Below are positions 44,996 to 53,311 of a stretch of DNA of 64,000 bases, one piece after another. A program made the translations under genes and the position numbers. A model generated the notes under the pieces. It did not search any database and was not told where the DNA came from. It saw only the letters and a program-made list of their open reading frames with translations. This DNA is from Rhodococcus sp. SBT000017 (GTDB taxonomy: Bacteria; Actinomycetota; Actinomycetes; Mycobacteriales; Mycobacteriaceae). How positions within the stretch are numbered: position 1 is the stretch's first letter; the number at the start of each line of letters is the position of its first letter. Where the stretch lies: assembly GCF_003688915.1 (NCBI RefSeq), contig NZ_REFU01000002.1:744001-808000 (forward strand). The letters run 5' to 3'.

Positions 44996-46270
44996 CTACG
45001 CGGCAGCCCTGCGCATCGAGGCGAGCGGATCGGAGTACAGGGCGCTGAGGGAGACCACGGTTGCGGCGTATTCCTGCACCTTGTCACCGAAGCCGGTCAC
45101 TCGGATATCCCTGCGTGCCAACGTCGAATACGTCGCGAAGGCCTCCCCCACGTACGGAATTCCGGCCGGATACGCGGTGAACGCCTGGCCTCCGAGTACC
45201 ACGCGGTCCGGATTGAACATGTCGCGCAGCAGCGCCACCGTCCGACCCAGTATCTGCGCCCGCTCGACGAGCAACTCCCGCGCGGCCTCCGAGCCCGACT
45301 GCGCCGCCTGATACACCACCGCGATGCTCGGACGTGGTTGCGGCGCAAGAATCTTACGGTCGACGGCGGCAGTGACCACCGCTCGATCGCTGACGGAGGC
45401 CTCGAGGCATCCCCGATTGCCGCAGCCGCACAGCGCCGACGATCCGGTGGGTAGGTGCGCGATGGAACCCGGACCGCTCGCGGGAGTGTGTACGCGGCCG
45501 TCGATGGTCAGCGCCATGCCTGCGGTCTCGCGCGCGTAGAAGTACAGCGAAGTTCCGCTGTTGCTCTGCGCCGCAACACTGTCCGACAGACGCGGCGCCA
45601 GGAGCAGCTCCGAGGCCGCCATGGCCTCGACGTGCCCGGCCACCGAGATCGGCAGTCCCAATCCGCCGCCGATGATGCCGGCGACGCGTCCGTTCTCCCA
45701 ACCCAGCCGCGGGTGGTCGACGGTGCCGCTCGCGGTGTCCACGCGGCCACCGATCGCTACCCCGACCCACAGCGGGGTGCGGCGGTGCCAGCGTCCGGCA
45801 AAGGCACCCGCGCTGCGGGTGACGGAGGCAAGCGCTGTCTCCGAAGATCCGGCGGGCGTGGGTATCTCGACGGCACCGAGGATGCGTCCCCGCAGATCGC
45901 TGACGGTGATGCCGGTGACGACGGCTCCGATGTGGATCCCGATGGTCGAGAACGGTTCGTGGTTGACCTCGAACGGCACCCGCGGTCGTCCGATCGCCCC
46001 CGGTGCCGTCAGGTCTGCGCGCTCACGGAGCAGCCCGACGGCGAGTAGGGCCGACACTTGACGGTTGACTGTGGCGATGCTCGAACCCGTTGCGCGAGAG
46101 GCATGCTCGCGCGAGATGGGACCTTCGACGCAAGCGACCCGAAGCACCGACGCGGCGGGACTGTCCGCGATCCGCAGATCGGGCGCGACGAGTTGGACGC
46201 GCGATCGGGGCCCCGGGAGAGACCGCAGAGAGGTGGGGCCGGTGTGGTGGTGCAGCGTTGATACGGACAT
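44996..46270 (-). CDS. ROK-family transcriptional regulator (Rv0485-like)
   Basis: A 424-residue protein with an N-terminal winged helix (VLRVACVEGPISREHASRATGSS... IATVNRQVSALLAVG), a ROK sugar-kinase-like domain with GVAIGGRVD, and the zinc motif CGCGNRGCLEA. ATP/glucose motifs are not intact, so it is a regulator rather than a kinase. ATG 46270. Its relative in M. tuberculosis (Rv0485) is reported to control the neighbouring locus. Preceded by a 144-base leader after the Cys-containing small ORF. Confidence 0.85.
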   Translation of the reverse strand: MSVSTLHHHTGPTSLRSLPGPRSRVQLVAPDLRIADSPAASVLRVACVEGPISREHASRATGSSIATVNRQVSALLAVGLLRERADLTAPGAIGRPRVPFEVNHEPFSTIGIHIGAVVTGITVSDLRGRILGAVEIPTPAGSSETALASVTRSAGAFAGRWHRRTPLWVGVAIGGRVDTASGTVDHPRLGWENGRVAGIIGGGLGLPISVAGHVEAMAASELLLAPRLSDSVAAQSNSGTSLYFYARETAGMALTIDGRVHTPASGPGSIAHLPTGSSALCGCGNRGCLEASVSDRAVVTAAVDRKILAPQPRPSIAVVYQAAQSGSEAARELLVERAQILGRTVALLRDMFNPDRVVLGGQAFTAYPAGIPYVGEAFATYSTLARRDIRVTGFGDKVQEYAATVVSLSALYSDPLASMRRAAA

Positions 46271-46298
46271 CGGTTGTGGTCCTCAGCAGTGGCAGACC

Positions 46299-46323
46299 TC
46301 CGTCGTGGACGAACAACGACGGA
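46299..46323. other. Hairpin in leader region before the ROK gene
   Basis: Perfect 8-bp arms TCCGTCGT/ACGACGGA around a 9-base loop, 29 bases upstream of the ROK start and downstream of the leader ORF. A candidate for the anti-terminator or terminator arm of a leader-peptide attenuator; alone it lacks a T-run. Confidence 0.35.
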
Positions 46324-46414
46324 AGAGCGAAGTGATGCAGGTCAAGGAAGGGGTGCGGTGGTCGTACAGAAACCACGACACGCGAATCGACTGTCTGCAG
46401 CCCGAAACAGGGAG

Positions 46415-46528
46415 CTAGAGACGGATTCCTTGGCCGGGACAACACAGTTCCCGAGGAAGCGGCAAGCGAGAACCCAGGGACGCGGTCACATAGGTGACCC
46501 GCATCGCGGTCGTCTCACTGGCGGACAT
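46415..46528 (-). CDS. Leader peptide ORF with tandem cysteines, leaderless
   Basis: A 37-residue ORF beginning at ATG 46528 (MSASETTAMRV) with tandem cysteines near the end (ELCCPGQGIRL). A promoter of good quality (TTGGAC, 17 bases, TAATTT) places the transcription start on the ATG itself, so the ORF would be translated from a leaderless mRNA. The ORF ends 144 bases before the ROK gene. Cys-containing leader ORFs that sense cysteine supply are known upstream of sulfur genes in mycobacteria and Streptomyces, and here the downstream operon contains mshA, whose pathway consumes cysteine. It may alternatively encode nothing. Confidence 0.55.
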   Translation of the reverse strand: MSASETTAMRVTYVTASLGSRLPLPRELCCPGQGIRL

Positions 46529-46535
46529 GGATCCA

Positions 46536-46564
46536 AAATTAGCACCCTCGCGTTCGATGTCCAA
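46536..46564 (-). promoter_or_regulatory. Strong promoter for leader ORF and ROK-mshA operon
   Basis: On the minus strand TTGGAC (46564-46559), 17-base spacer, TAATTT (46541-46536), then 7 bases to ATG 46528. One of the clearest sigma-70-type promoters in the window and consistent with a leaderless start. Confidence 0.65.
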
Positions 46565-46609
46565 TCGGGCATCGGAAAGCACGGGGCACGTCGGGCATAG
46601 AATTTCGCC

Positions 46610-47365
46610 ATGACCTCGTCCGAACAGATTTCCCCCGATGCCAAAATCGCCGTCGTCACCGGAGCAAGCTCCGGCATCGGCGCGGCCACCGCCCGTCAAC
46701 TCGCCGCCGACGGCTTCCACGTCGTGATCGGTGCCCGCCGACTGGACCGGCTCGAGGAGTTGGCGTCGGAGATCGGTGGTACTGCCCTGGAACTCGATGT
46801 GACGGACGAGGATTCGGTCGCCGCCTTCACCGCGGTCATCCCCCGCGTCGACGTGTTGATCAACAATGCCGGTGGCGCGAAGGGCTTGGCCCCGGTGATC
46901 GACGCCGACCTCGACGACTGGCGCTGGATGTGGGAGACCAACGTGCTCGGTACATTGCAGGTGACGAAGTCGTTGCTGCCCAAGCTGATCGACTCCGGTG
47001 ACGGCCTGATCGTCACCATCACCTCCGTGGCGGCATTCGAGGCCTACGACAACGGATCGGGCTACACCTCGGCCAAACACGCTCAGGCAGTGCTGCATCG
47101 GACGTTGCGCGGCGAGCTTCTCGGCAAGCCGGTGCGGTTGACCGAGGTAGCGCCGGGTGCTGTGGAAACCGAGTTCTCGCTCGTCCGGTTCGACGGCGAC
47201 GCAGACAAGGCCGACGCGGTCTACCAGGGCATCACACCGCTGGTGGCGAGCGATATCGCCGAGGTCATCGGCTTCGTGGCGTCTCGCCCGTCGCACGTCA
47301 ACCTCGACCAGATCATCATCAAGCCACGTGATCAGGCCGGTCCGGGGCGCTTCTCCCGGAAATAG
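46610..47365 (+). CDS. Short-chain dehydrogenase/reductase (Rv0484c-like)
   Basis: Classical SDR, 251 residues: NAD(P)-binding VVTGASSGIGAATA, NNAGGAKG, catalytic Ser in ITSVAAFEAY, Tyr-Lys in YTSAKHA (YxxxK). ATG 46610 has TAGAAT six bases before it, suggesting a leaderless transcript. Relatives (YdfG type) act on serine or other hydroxy acids. Divergent from the leader ORF and ROK operon as in mycobacteria. Confidence 0.88.
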   Translation: MTSSEQISPDAKIAVVTGASSGIGAATARQLAADGFHVVIGARRLDRLEELASEIGGTALELDVTDEDSVAAFTAVIPRVDVLINNAGGAKGLAPVIDADLDDWRWMWETNVLGTLQVTKSLLPKLIDSGDGLIVTITSVAAFEAYDNGSGYTSAKHAQAVLHRTLRGELLGKPVRLTEVAPGAVETEFSLVRFDGDADKADAVYQGITPLVASDIAEVIGFVASRPSHVNLDQIIIKPRDQAGPGRFSRK

Positions 47366-47423
47366 TGCGCTGCGCGCAGTGGTGCGGATAAGTGCCGCAG
47401 GGGGCACTTAATCACACCACTGC
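47365..47423. terminator. Palindromic element B, bidirectional terminator between convergent genes
   Basis: A 21-bp stem (47376-47396 with 47403-47423) with a 6-base loop and an 11-base flank. Bases 47365-47396 equal the reverse complement of 28535-28566 exactly (32 of 32). It lies between the stop of the SDR and the stop of the L,D-transpeptidase, both TAG. Same family as element A. Confidence 0.7.
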
Positions 47424-47425
47424 GG

Positions 47426-48631
47426 CTACGCCGCACTCATCGACTCCCACGTCGGCCAGTCGATGGCCCAGTCGTACAGGTCGCCGTCTGCAGCCGAGAG
47501 GTCGATGCGCGTTCCGGTGACCTCGACGGGATCGCCGTACATCGCCGTCTGGAAGTACTCCTGAGCGTCGGCGTCGGAGAGGTTGATGCACCCGTTGGTG
47601 ACGTTCGATGCGCCCTGCACACCGGTGGTCAGCGGATTGGCGTGGATGAATTCGCCGTTGTTGGAGATGCGCACCGCCCAGCGTTCGCGGACGTTCTCGT
47701 AGAACGGCGGGTTGGACATCAGAAAGTCCTCGTGCTTCTCGGTGACGACGTGGATGCCGCTGCGGGTGACGTTGCGGTCCTCGTTGCCCTCGCCGTAGCT
47801 GACGGGAATGTCCATGATCGTCGCGCCGTCGCGGACCACCTGCATGCGGTGGCTGGTGGCGTCGGCGATGACGACCTGGCTGCGGCCGATGGAGAAGTCG
47901 AGCGTCACATCGTCCGCACCGTAGGCACCGCCGCCGTAGTTCACCCCGTAGAGATTCGCCTTCACGTCCACCGTCGTGCCCGGAGCCCAATAGTTCGTCG
48001 GTCGCCAGTGCACCCGTGATCCGTTGTCGTCGGGAAACCATGCCCACGCGCCGGGCGTCGGCGGGTTGGTGGTCACCGTCAACGCCTTCTCGACGGCGGC
48101 CTTGTCCGCGATCGCGGAGTCGAACTGCAGGATGATCGGCGCGGCGATGCCCACTTCCTGGCCGTCGCCGATGTTGGTGCTCACCGACGTGCGACTGTCG
48201 GGTTCGACGGTGGTGAAGGCACCGGTGATGTCGACGGTCTTGTTGTCGCTGCCCAGCGCCGAGCCGGACCAGGTGTACTGCACGCCGTAGCCGAGTGGCT
48301 CGGTGACGGCGTACGAGGTCTTGTCGGGCGAGAGCGCGCCCTGGACGACCTTGCCGTCGGGGTTGGTCAACGCGACCTGAGTGAGCGTTCCGTCGGCCAC
48401 GGAGACCGAGATCGGCGCGACGGGACTGACGTCGGCGGCACCTGCGACCGGGTTCTCGGTGACCTGGGCGACGGGCGCTGCCTCGGTGGTCGGGGCCGCG
48501 GCGCCCGAGCCGCCCGCGCCCGATCCGACGGTGCAGCCTGCCACGAGTGCCACCAAGGCGACGAGCACGGCGATCAACCACACCGTACGCGTCCGTTTTG
48601 TCTGTTCTACCTGCTCATGCACGTTGTCCAA
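47426..48631 (-). CDS. L,D-transpeptidase lipoprotein (LprQ/LdtMt5-like)
   Basis: Cell-wall cross-linking enzyme of the YkuD family, exported as a lipoprotein: lipobox VAGC with Cys33. Two Ig-like domains (residues ~65-250) precede the catalytic domain, which has HANPLTTG, and the nucleophile Cys348 in [10 protein letters not shown] (a divergent form of SHGCxN, as in M. tuberculosis LdtMt5/LprQ, Rv0483). 401 residues, ending in a Trp-rich tail. Forms 3-3 peptidoglycan cross-links. Confidence 0.88.
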   Translation of the reverse strand: MDNVHEQVEQTKRTRTVWLIAVLVALVALVAGCTVGSGAGGSGAAAPTTEAAPVAQVTENPVAGAADVSPVAPISVSVADGTLTQVALTNPDGKVVQGALSPDKTSYAVTEPLGYGVQYTWSGSALGSDNKTVDITGAFTTVEPDSRTSVSTNIGDGQEVGIAAPIILQFDSAIADKAAVEKALTVTTNPPTPGAWAWFPDDNGSRVHWRPTNYWAPGTTVDVKANLYGVNYGGGAYGADDVTLDFSIGRSQVVIADATSHRMQVVRDGATIMDIPVSYGEGNEDRNVTRSGIHVVTEKHEDFLMSNPPFYENVRERWAVRISNNGEFIHANPLTTGVQGASNVTNGCINLSDADAQEYFQTAMYGDPVEVTGTRIDLSAADGDLYDWAIDWPTWESMSAA

Positions 48632-48682
48632 CGTACCTGCGTCTGCGAACTACCCCGATTTTTGGGGGCAGACTCACAGCTA

Positions 48683-48700
48683 CAGGAGTGGAGCCTGCGG
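48683..48700. repeat. Short repeat, reverse copy of the GRSAGSTP repeat
   Basis: The 18 bases CAGGAGTGGAGCCTGCGG are the exact reverse complement of bases 52475-52492. It lies between the L,D-transpeptidase start and the Rieske gene stop. This shows the repeat at 52437-52490 is not a simple local duplication. Confidence 0.7.
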
Positions 48701-48706
48701 AGTGAC

Positions 48707-50257
48707 TCAGAGTTTGCGCGTACGAAGTTCGTGGCCTTTGGAGGTGAGGCAGCGGCCGGAATCGAGGCTCCAGTCCCATCCGTGCAGATTGCAGGTGAGC
48801 TTGTTTCCTTCGACGATGCCGAACTTCGTCAGGTCCGCTTTCAGGTGTGGGCAGCGGCGTTGGATTTCGTAGCCGCCCATCGTGATCGTGGCGGTGTCGT
48901 CGTGCGCCTCGGAGAACCAGCCGTCGGCGTACGCGATGCGCTCGTCGGTGAGGCACTTGAAGAACGTGTAGAGGAATTCGTTGTAGCCACCGACGCGTCG
49001 GGCACGGAAGCGGGTGGACAGGAAGATCGAGTTGACCCAGTCCGGCTCCTGGTCACGTATCGCGGTGCGCACGAGCTCCGGCGGGATGGTGAAGCTGTAG
49101 CGGAACTTCTCGTTCGAGATCGGTTCGCGCACGATCCGTTTCGGAAAGTCGAGCACAACGGTTTCGTCGCCCATCGTGATTCCGACGGGGTAGCCGATGC
49201 CGTCGCAGATCAGATCCGTCTGCGCCATGATCGGCTCGAACAGGCCTCGCATCGGTTCGAGCAGTGGCTCGCCCTCGGCGGGAGCCCAGGCTGCCTTCTC
49301 GGCGGCGATGACCGATGCCTGACGCTGGGCGTAGGCCTCGATGTAGTCGGCTTTGCCGGTGGTGAAGATGGCCTCGGCCTCGGCCGTCGGAATCGGGTGC
49401 TCGTGGGAGATCAGCTCGGAACCGTCGAATGTCGCGGCGGTGCCCGGCATCATCAGCAGGCCCTTGTCGTGCCCGTGCAGTCGCATCTGCTCGAGAAACA
49501 CCATCTGGTCGGGGAACACGTTGGCCGGGTCGCCGTAGACGTCGTTGAGTGAGCGCAGATCGTCGTCCAGGAAACACGGCGGGCCTGCCGACGGGACGAC
49601 CCACGTCGAGCCGACCTGCTCGATGTACTGGCGCGCGCGATCCATCTGACGCTGACGCTTCTGGATACCGAAGTTCTTCTTCGCGCGCGAGACCATGTCG
49701 TAGACCATCGGGTACCAGATCGCACCCGAGTACTGCAGCATGTGCACGTCCACGGGACCGAAATTCTCGGTCATCACGTCCAGGTCCACCGGCCTCGCGT
49801 CGTTCATGTTGAACGCGACGGTCTTGCCGTCGGAGACCACCAGACCCGAGTCACCGATGGGACCGTCGGCTGGCGCGCGCAGCGCGATGATCATGATGTC
49901 GAGATCGCCCTTGGGACCGGAGATCGTGTGCTTGACCGAGTCCGTCGTCTCGTAGAACTTGTGGAAGCCGAGCTTCTCGAGCTCGTGCTTGAGATCGAGC
50001 ACCGGGTAGTCCGGCAGCAGAACCGTGGCGTCCTTGTTGACGTGCTCGGCCAGGTTCTTCGGGTCGAAGTGGTCCTTGTGCAGATGCGAGACGTAGAGGT
50101 AGTCGCAATCACCGAGGGCGTCCCAGTCGAGGCCGGAGTTGTCGGGGAACGGGAACCACGACGCGTAGAACGACGGGTTCACCCACGGATCGCACAGGAT
50201 GCTTCCTGCCTCGGTCCGAATATGGAATCCCGCATGTCCCACGCTGGTGACCTGCAC
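48707..50257 (-). CDS. Metallo-beta-lactamase/Rieske fusion protein
   Basis: A 516-residue protein with an N-terminal metallo-beta-lactamase-fold domain (SHLHKDH: His58, His60, Asp62, His63) and a C-terminal Rieske [2Fe-2S] domain with Cys469-X-His471 and Cys489-X2-His492 (17 residues between the pairs). The combination resembles CMP-N-acetylneuraminate hydroxylases and other UlaG-like MBL-Rieske proteins, but there the Rieske domain is N-terminal. Start GTG 50257 with AGGAGG six bases upstream. Likely redox-coupled hydrolase or hydroxylase; the electron donor is not adjacent. Ends beside a repeat. Confidence 0.8.
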   Translation of the reverse strand: MQVTSVGHAGFHIRTEAGSILCDPWVNPSFYASWFPFPDNSGLDWDALGDCDYLYVSHLHKDHFDPKNLAEHVNKDATVLLPDYPVLDLKHELEKLGFHKFYETTDSVKHTISGPKGDLDIMIIALRAPADGPIGDSGLVVSDGKTVAFNMNDARPVDLDVMTENFGPVDVHMLQYSGAIWYPMVYDMVSRAKKNFGIQKRQRQMDRARQYIEQVGSTWVVPSAGPPCFLDDDLRSLNDVYGDPANVFPDQMVFLEQMRLHGHDKGLLMMPGTAATFDGSELISHEHPIPTAEAEAIFTTGKADYIEAYAQRQASVIAAEKAAWAPAEGEPLLEPMRGLFEPIMAQTDLICDGIGYPVGITMGDETVVLDFPKRIVREPISNEKFRYSFTIPPELVRTAIRDQEPDWVNSIFLSTRFRARRVGGYNEFLYTFFKCLTDERIAYADGWFSEAHDDTATITMGGYEIQRRCPHLKADLTKFGIVEGNKLTCNLHGWDWSLDSGRCLTSKGHELRTRKL

Positions 50258-50318
50258 TGATTTACCTCCTACGAGCCCGACGAACAAAGCTCCATCGTAT
50301 GCGCCGTTTCGACCGGCC

Positions 50319-51335
50319 CTAACCCAGCGCGCAGTTGACGAGGTCACATTCGGGCGTGAGCGTGACGCCGAACTTCTCCTGCACCCCGTCGCGGACGTGC
50401 GCGGCCAGCGCCATGATGTCCGACGCGGTTGCCCCACCCCTGTTGGTGACGGCAAGTACGTGTTTGGACGACAGCGCTGCGGTGCCGCGGCCGAATTCGG
50501 TGCCGTAGCCGCGCGGGAAGCCCGCGTTCTGGATCAGCCAGGCGGCCGGAATCTTCGTTCCCGCGGGGTCGGGGAAGCTGGGCGCGTGCGCAGCGGCCTC
50601 GGGCACCTCGGGCAGTACCGGGTTGAGGAAGAACGATCCGACGCTCCACGTGTCGTGATCTTCTCCGTCGAGCACCATGCCGCGTTCGCCGCGCAGCGCC
50701 AGCACGGCCGCGCGCACGTCCGACACCGGTACGACGTCGCCGATCTGCACGTCGAGACGCTCCGACAACGCCGCGTAGCGAACCGGAAGCGACTCGGTCG
50801 TCTTCTTCAGCGCGAACGTCACGTCCAGAATCACGTACCGCGAGGATCGCTTGAACACCGACGACCGGTGCGTTCCGAAACCGCACTGCTCCGGCGTCCA
50901 CACCGCCGTCTGCTCGCTCTCGCGGTCGTAGACGGTGAGGCTGTGCAACAGCTCAGACGTCGACGCGCCGTACGCGCCGACGTTCTGGATCGGCGTCGCG
51001 CCGGTGGTTCCAGGTATGCCCGAGAGCGCTTCCATGCCGGACAGTCCTGCATCGATCGTCGCCTGCACGACGGCATCCCACTCGATGCCAGCATCGACCG
51101 TCACGATCTCGCCGTCGATATCCAGCCGCGATCCGGTCACCCGAACCACCCGGCCGTCGAACCCGTCGTCGCCGACGACCAGGTTGGATCCGCCGCCGAT
51201 GACCAGCACATCGGTTCCCGCGCGATCCGCGTCGCGCACGAGGGAGACCAACTCGTCAGCGTTCGAGGCAACAGTGAATTCACGGGCCGGGCCGCCCACC
51301 CGGATGGTGGTGAGCTCCGAAATTGCAGTAGGCAC
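50319..51335 (-). CDS. murB: UDP-N-acetylenolpyruvoylglucosamine reductase
   Basis: FAD- and NADPH-dependent reduction in peptidoglycan precursor synthesis. TTIRVGGPA and VIGGGSNLVVGD (FAD), GIPGTTGATPIQNVGAYG, the catalytic serine in SVGSFFLNP and glutamate in TPECDLVN place it in type I MurB. 338 residues. It corresponds to Rv0482. Divergent from the DUF2505 pair. Confidence 0.94.
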   Translation of the reverse strand: MPTAISELTTIRVGGPAREFTVASNADELVSLVRDADRAGTDVLVIGGGSNLVVGDDGFDGRVVRVTGSRLDIDGEIVTVDAGIEWDAVVQATIDAGLSGMEALSGIPGTTGATPIQNVGAYGASTSELLHSLTVYDRESEQTAVWTPEQCGFGTHRSSVFKRSSRYVILDVTFALKKTTESLPVRYAALSERLDVQIGDVVPVSDVRAAVLALRGERGMVLDGEDHDTWSVGSFFLNPVLPEVPEAAAHAPSFPDPAGTKIPAAWLIQNAGFPRGYGTEFGRGTAALSSKHVLAVTNRGGATASDIMALAAHVRDGVQEKFGVTLTPECDLVNCALG

Positions 51336-51393
51336 GGACTATGACGCTACCGGTCGCGCACCGGCGTCTTCAGTCACCCGGTAACCTGCGGGG

Positions 51394-51903
51394 ATGCCTC
51401 GCCCCATTGAGCACAGCTCGACTGTGCCCGCCTCCGCCGACAAGGTCCACGCCGCACTGACGTCCGAGCAGTACTGGAAGGACCGCATCGAGCAGATCGG
51501 CGGACCGGGTGCCAGCCTGAAGAGCGTCACCGTCGGCAACGGAACCATCGACGTCGTCATGACCCAGGCCGTCCCCGAAGAGGAGTTGCCGTCCGCGGTG
51601 ACCGCCTTCAAGAAGGGCGACCTCATCATCGAACGCACCGAGAGCTGGGGACCGTTCGACGGCACCCACGCCGACGGCACCTTCGGCGCGACCGTCGAGG
51701 GCGCACCCGCGCGCATCACCGGCACCACCACACTCGACGCCACGGGCGAGACGACCACCATCGCGTTGGCCGGCACCACCGAGGTCAAGGTCCCCATCTT
51801 CGGCGGCAAGATCGAAGCGATGATCAGCGAGCAGGTGCTCTCGCTCATCGACAACGAACAGGACTTCACCGGTAACTGGATCGCCGCGCAGGCGAACAGC
51901 TAG
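51394..51903 (+). CDS. DUF2505-family protein (Rv0481c-like), copy 1
   Basis: A 169-residue START/SRPBCC-like protein of unknown function. HSSTVPASADKVHAALTSEQYWKDRIEQIGG is typical of the family, as are FKKGDLIIERTE and VPIFGGKIEAMI. It is followed 11 bases later by a paralogue. Such proteins bind hydrophobic ligands in related folds, but no ligand is known here. Confidence 0.75.
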   Translation: MPRPIEHSSTVPASADKVHAALTSEQYWKDRIEQIGGPGASLKSVTVGNGTIDVVMTQAVPEEELPSAVTAFKKGDLIIERTESWGPFDGTHADGTFGATVEGAPARITGTTTLDATGETTTIALAGTTEVKVPIFGGKIEAMISEQVLSLIDNEQDFTGNWIAAQANS

Positions 51904-51914
51904 CCTGGCGCACT

Positions 51915-52418
51915 ATGGCTCGCCGAATGAACTACTCCGCCCGGTTCACCCACTCGACGCAGCAGGTCTATGCAGCGCTCTCCAGTCGCGATCACTGGGA
52001 TGCGCGCATCGAGGAGATGCGTAAGTACTCGGAGAACGAGCTGAAGAGCTTCGAGGTGTCCGACGCCGGAATCGACATCGTGATGCACCACGTCATCCCG
52101 CGCACCGAACTGCCCGACATCGCGCAGACGGTGATGAAGAAAGACATGGTCATCACCCGCAACGTGCACTTCGACGCGTTCGAGGAAGTTACCGCGGGCC
52201 ACTACGACGCGTCGATCCCGGCCGGACCCGGCTCGCTCAAGGGCACCACTTCGCTGTTCCCCACCAACGGCGGTTCGACGCTGCGCACCTCCTCCGAGGC
52301 CAAGGTCTTCCTGCCGTTCATCGGCGGCAAGCTCGAGCAGCTCATGCTCGTCAACCTCATCGACCTGTGGCGCGGCGAGGGCGAAGTGACCGCCGACTGG
52401 CTCGAAAAGAACGCCTGA
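51915..52418 (+). CDS. DUF2505-family protein, copy 2
   Basis: A 167-residue paralogue of the preceding gene (MARRMNYSARFTHSTQQVYAALSSRDHWDARIEEM); its conserved VFLPFIGGKLEQLML mirrors VPIFGGKIEAMI of copy 1. The tandem copies diverge enough to suggest an old duplication. Transcribed with copy 1. Confidence 0.76.
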   Translation: MARRMNYSARFTHSTQQVYAALSSRDHWDARIEEMRKYSENELKSFEVSDAGIDIVMHHVIPRTELPDIAQTVMKKDMVITRNVHFDAFEEVTAGHYDASIPAGPGSLKGTTSLFPTNGGSTLRTSSEAKVFLPFIGGKLEQLMLVNLIDLWRGEGEVTADWLEKNA

Positions 52419-52436
52419 GCTGAACAAGCCGAACAG

Positions 52437-52490
52437 GGGTCGTTCCGCAGGCTCCACTCCCCATCTGGGTCGTTCCGCAGGCTCCACTCC
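52437..52490. repeat. Tandem 24-base repeat reading as GRSAGSTP in the methyltransferase frame
   Basis: The 24-mer starting GGGTCGTTCCGC and ending GGCTCCACTCC occurs at 52437-52460 and 52467-52490 with a 6-base spacer. Translated in the methyltransferase frame each copy reads GRSAGSTP. The reverse-complement of 18 of these bases is at 48683-48700. Confidence 0.7.
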
Positions 52491-52536
52491 TGCCCCTGAA
52501 GGCGTCATCACTCGCGGCACCACCGGCATCAATCGG

Positions 52537-53259
52537 TTGCGTCGCAGCGACCGGTGGCTGATGCACAACCCCGATGTTCGACGTGTTCTGCAGGGCTCGC
52601 CGAATCCCCTCGTCGTAGACCTCGGGTACGGGGCGATGCCGAACACCACGCTCGAGCTGGCCGGTCGACTGCGCACCGTCCGGCCCGATCTCCGAGTCAC
52701 CGGTCTCGAGATCGACCCCGCTCGCGTCGTCCCGGGCAGTGACGGCGTGGAGTTCGCCCGCGGCGGTTTCGAACTCGCGGGCTTGCGCCCCAACCTGGTG
52801 CGGGCGTTCAACGTACTGCGGCAGTATCCCGAGGATGCAGTACCTGCTGCCTGGCACCGCATTCTGTCGGGCCTGGCACCCGGTGGCCTGTTGATGGACG
52901 GTACCTGCGACGAGCTCGGTCGACGCTGCGCCTGGGTGTTGCTCGACGCCGATGGGCCGCGTTCACTGACGCTGGCATGGGATCCGTTCGACGTCGAGAT
53001 GCCGTCGGACATCGCGGAGCGGCTACCGAAGGTGTTGATACACCGCAACATCGAGGGTGAGCGCGTGCACGATCTGCTTCGACGGGCCGACAGAGCGTGG
53101 TCGGTGTCGGCACCACTGGCACCGTTCGGGCCTCGAATTCGGTGGCGCGCGGCCATGAAAGCGCTTGCCGAACAGGGCATTCCGATCACACTCCCCCGCC
53201 GGCGGATGCGAGACAACGTGCTCACGGTCCCCTGGTCGACGGTCGCACCGGCAACGTGA
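52537..53259 (+). CDS. Class I SAM-dependent methyltransferase
   Basis: A Rossmann-fold methyltransferase; VVDLGYGAMPNTTLELAGRL and GLEIDPARV form the SAM site. TTG 52537 is the first ordinary start in the frame; the conserved segment just before it (GVITRGTTGINRL) is still in frame and looks genuine, so the real N-terminus lies further upstream, through a region carrying two copies of a GRSAGSTP repeat, and no ATG/GTG is present (only CTGs at 52420 and 52465). The substrate is unknown. Confidence 0.7.
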   Translation: MRRSDRWLMHNPDVRRVLQGSPNPLVVDLGYGAMPNTTLELAGRLRTVRPDLRVTGLEIDPARVVPGSDGVEFARGGFELAGLRPNLVRAFNVLRQYPEDAVPAAWHRILSGLAPGGLLMDGTCDELGRRCAWVLLDADGPRSLTLAWDPFDVEMPSDIAERLPKVLIHRNIEGERVHDLLRRADRAWSVSAPLAPFGPRIRWRAAMKALAEQGIPITLPRRRMRDNVLTVPWSTVAPAT

Positions 53260-53306
53260 ATCGGGTGCAGCTGACCGCGCTGAGCGCGGTCGGATGCACC
53301 CGATTC
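53258..53306. terminator. Nested hairpin between convergent genes
   Basis: A 12-bp outer stem (GAATCGGGTGCA with TGCACCCGATTC) and an inner 8-bp stem (GACCGCGC with GCGCGGTC, TGA loop) span 53258-53306, starting in the methyltransferase stop codon. Bidirectional terminator for the methyltransferase and the AbiEi-like gene. Confidence 0.78.
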
Positions 53307-53311
53307 TGTGG

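Noticed and set aside
48683..48700. An independent terminator for the Rieske gene
   Set aside because: It has no self-complementary arms; it matches the repeat at 52475-52492 and is better explained as a copy of that repeat.
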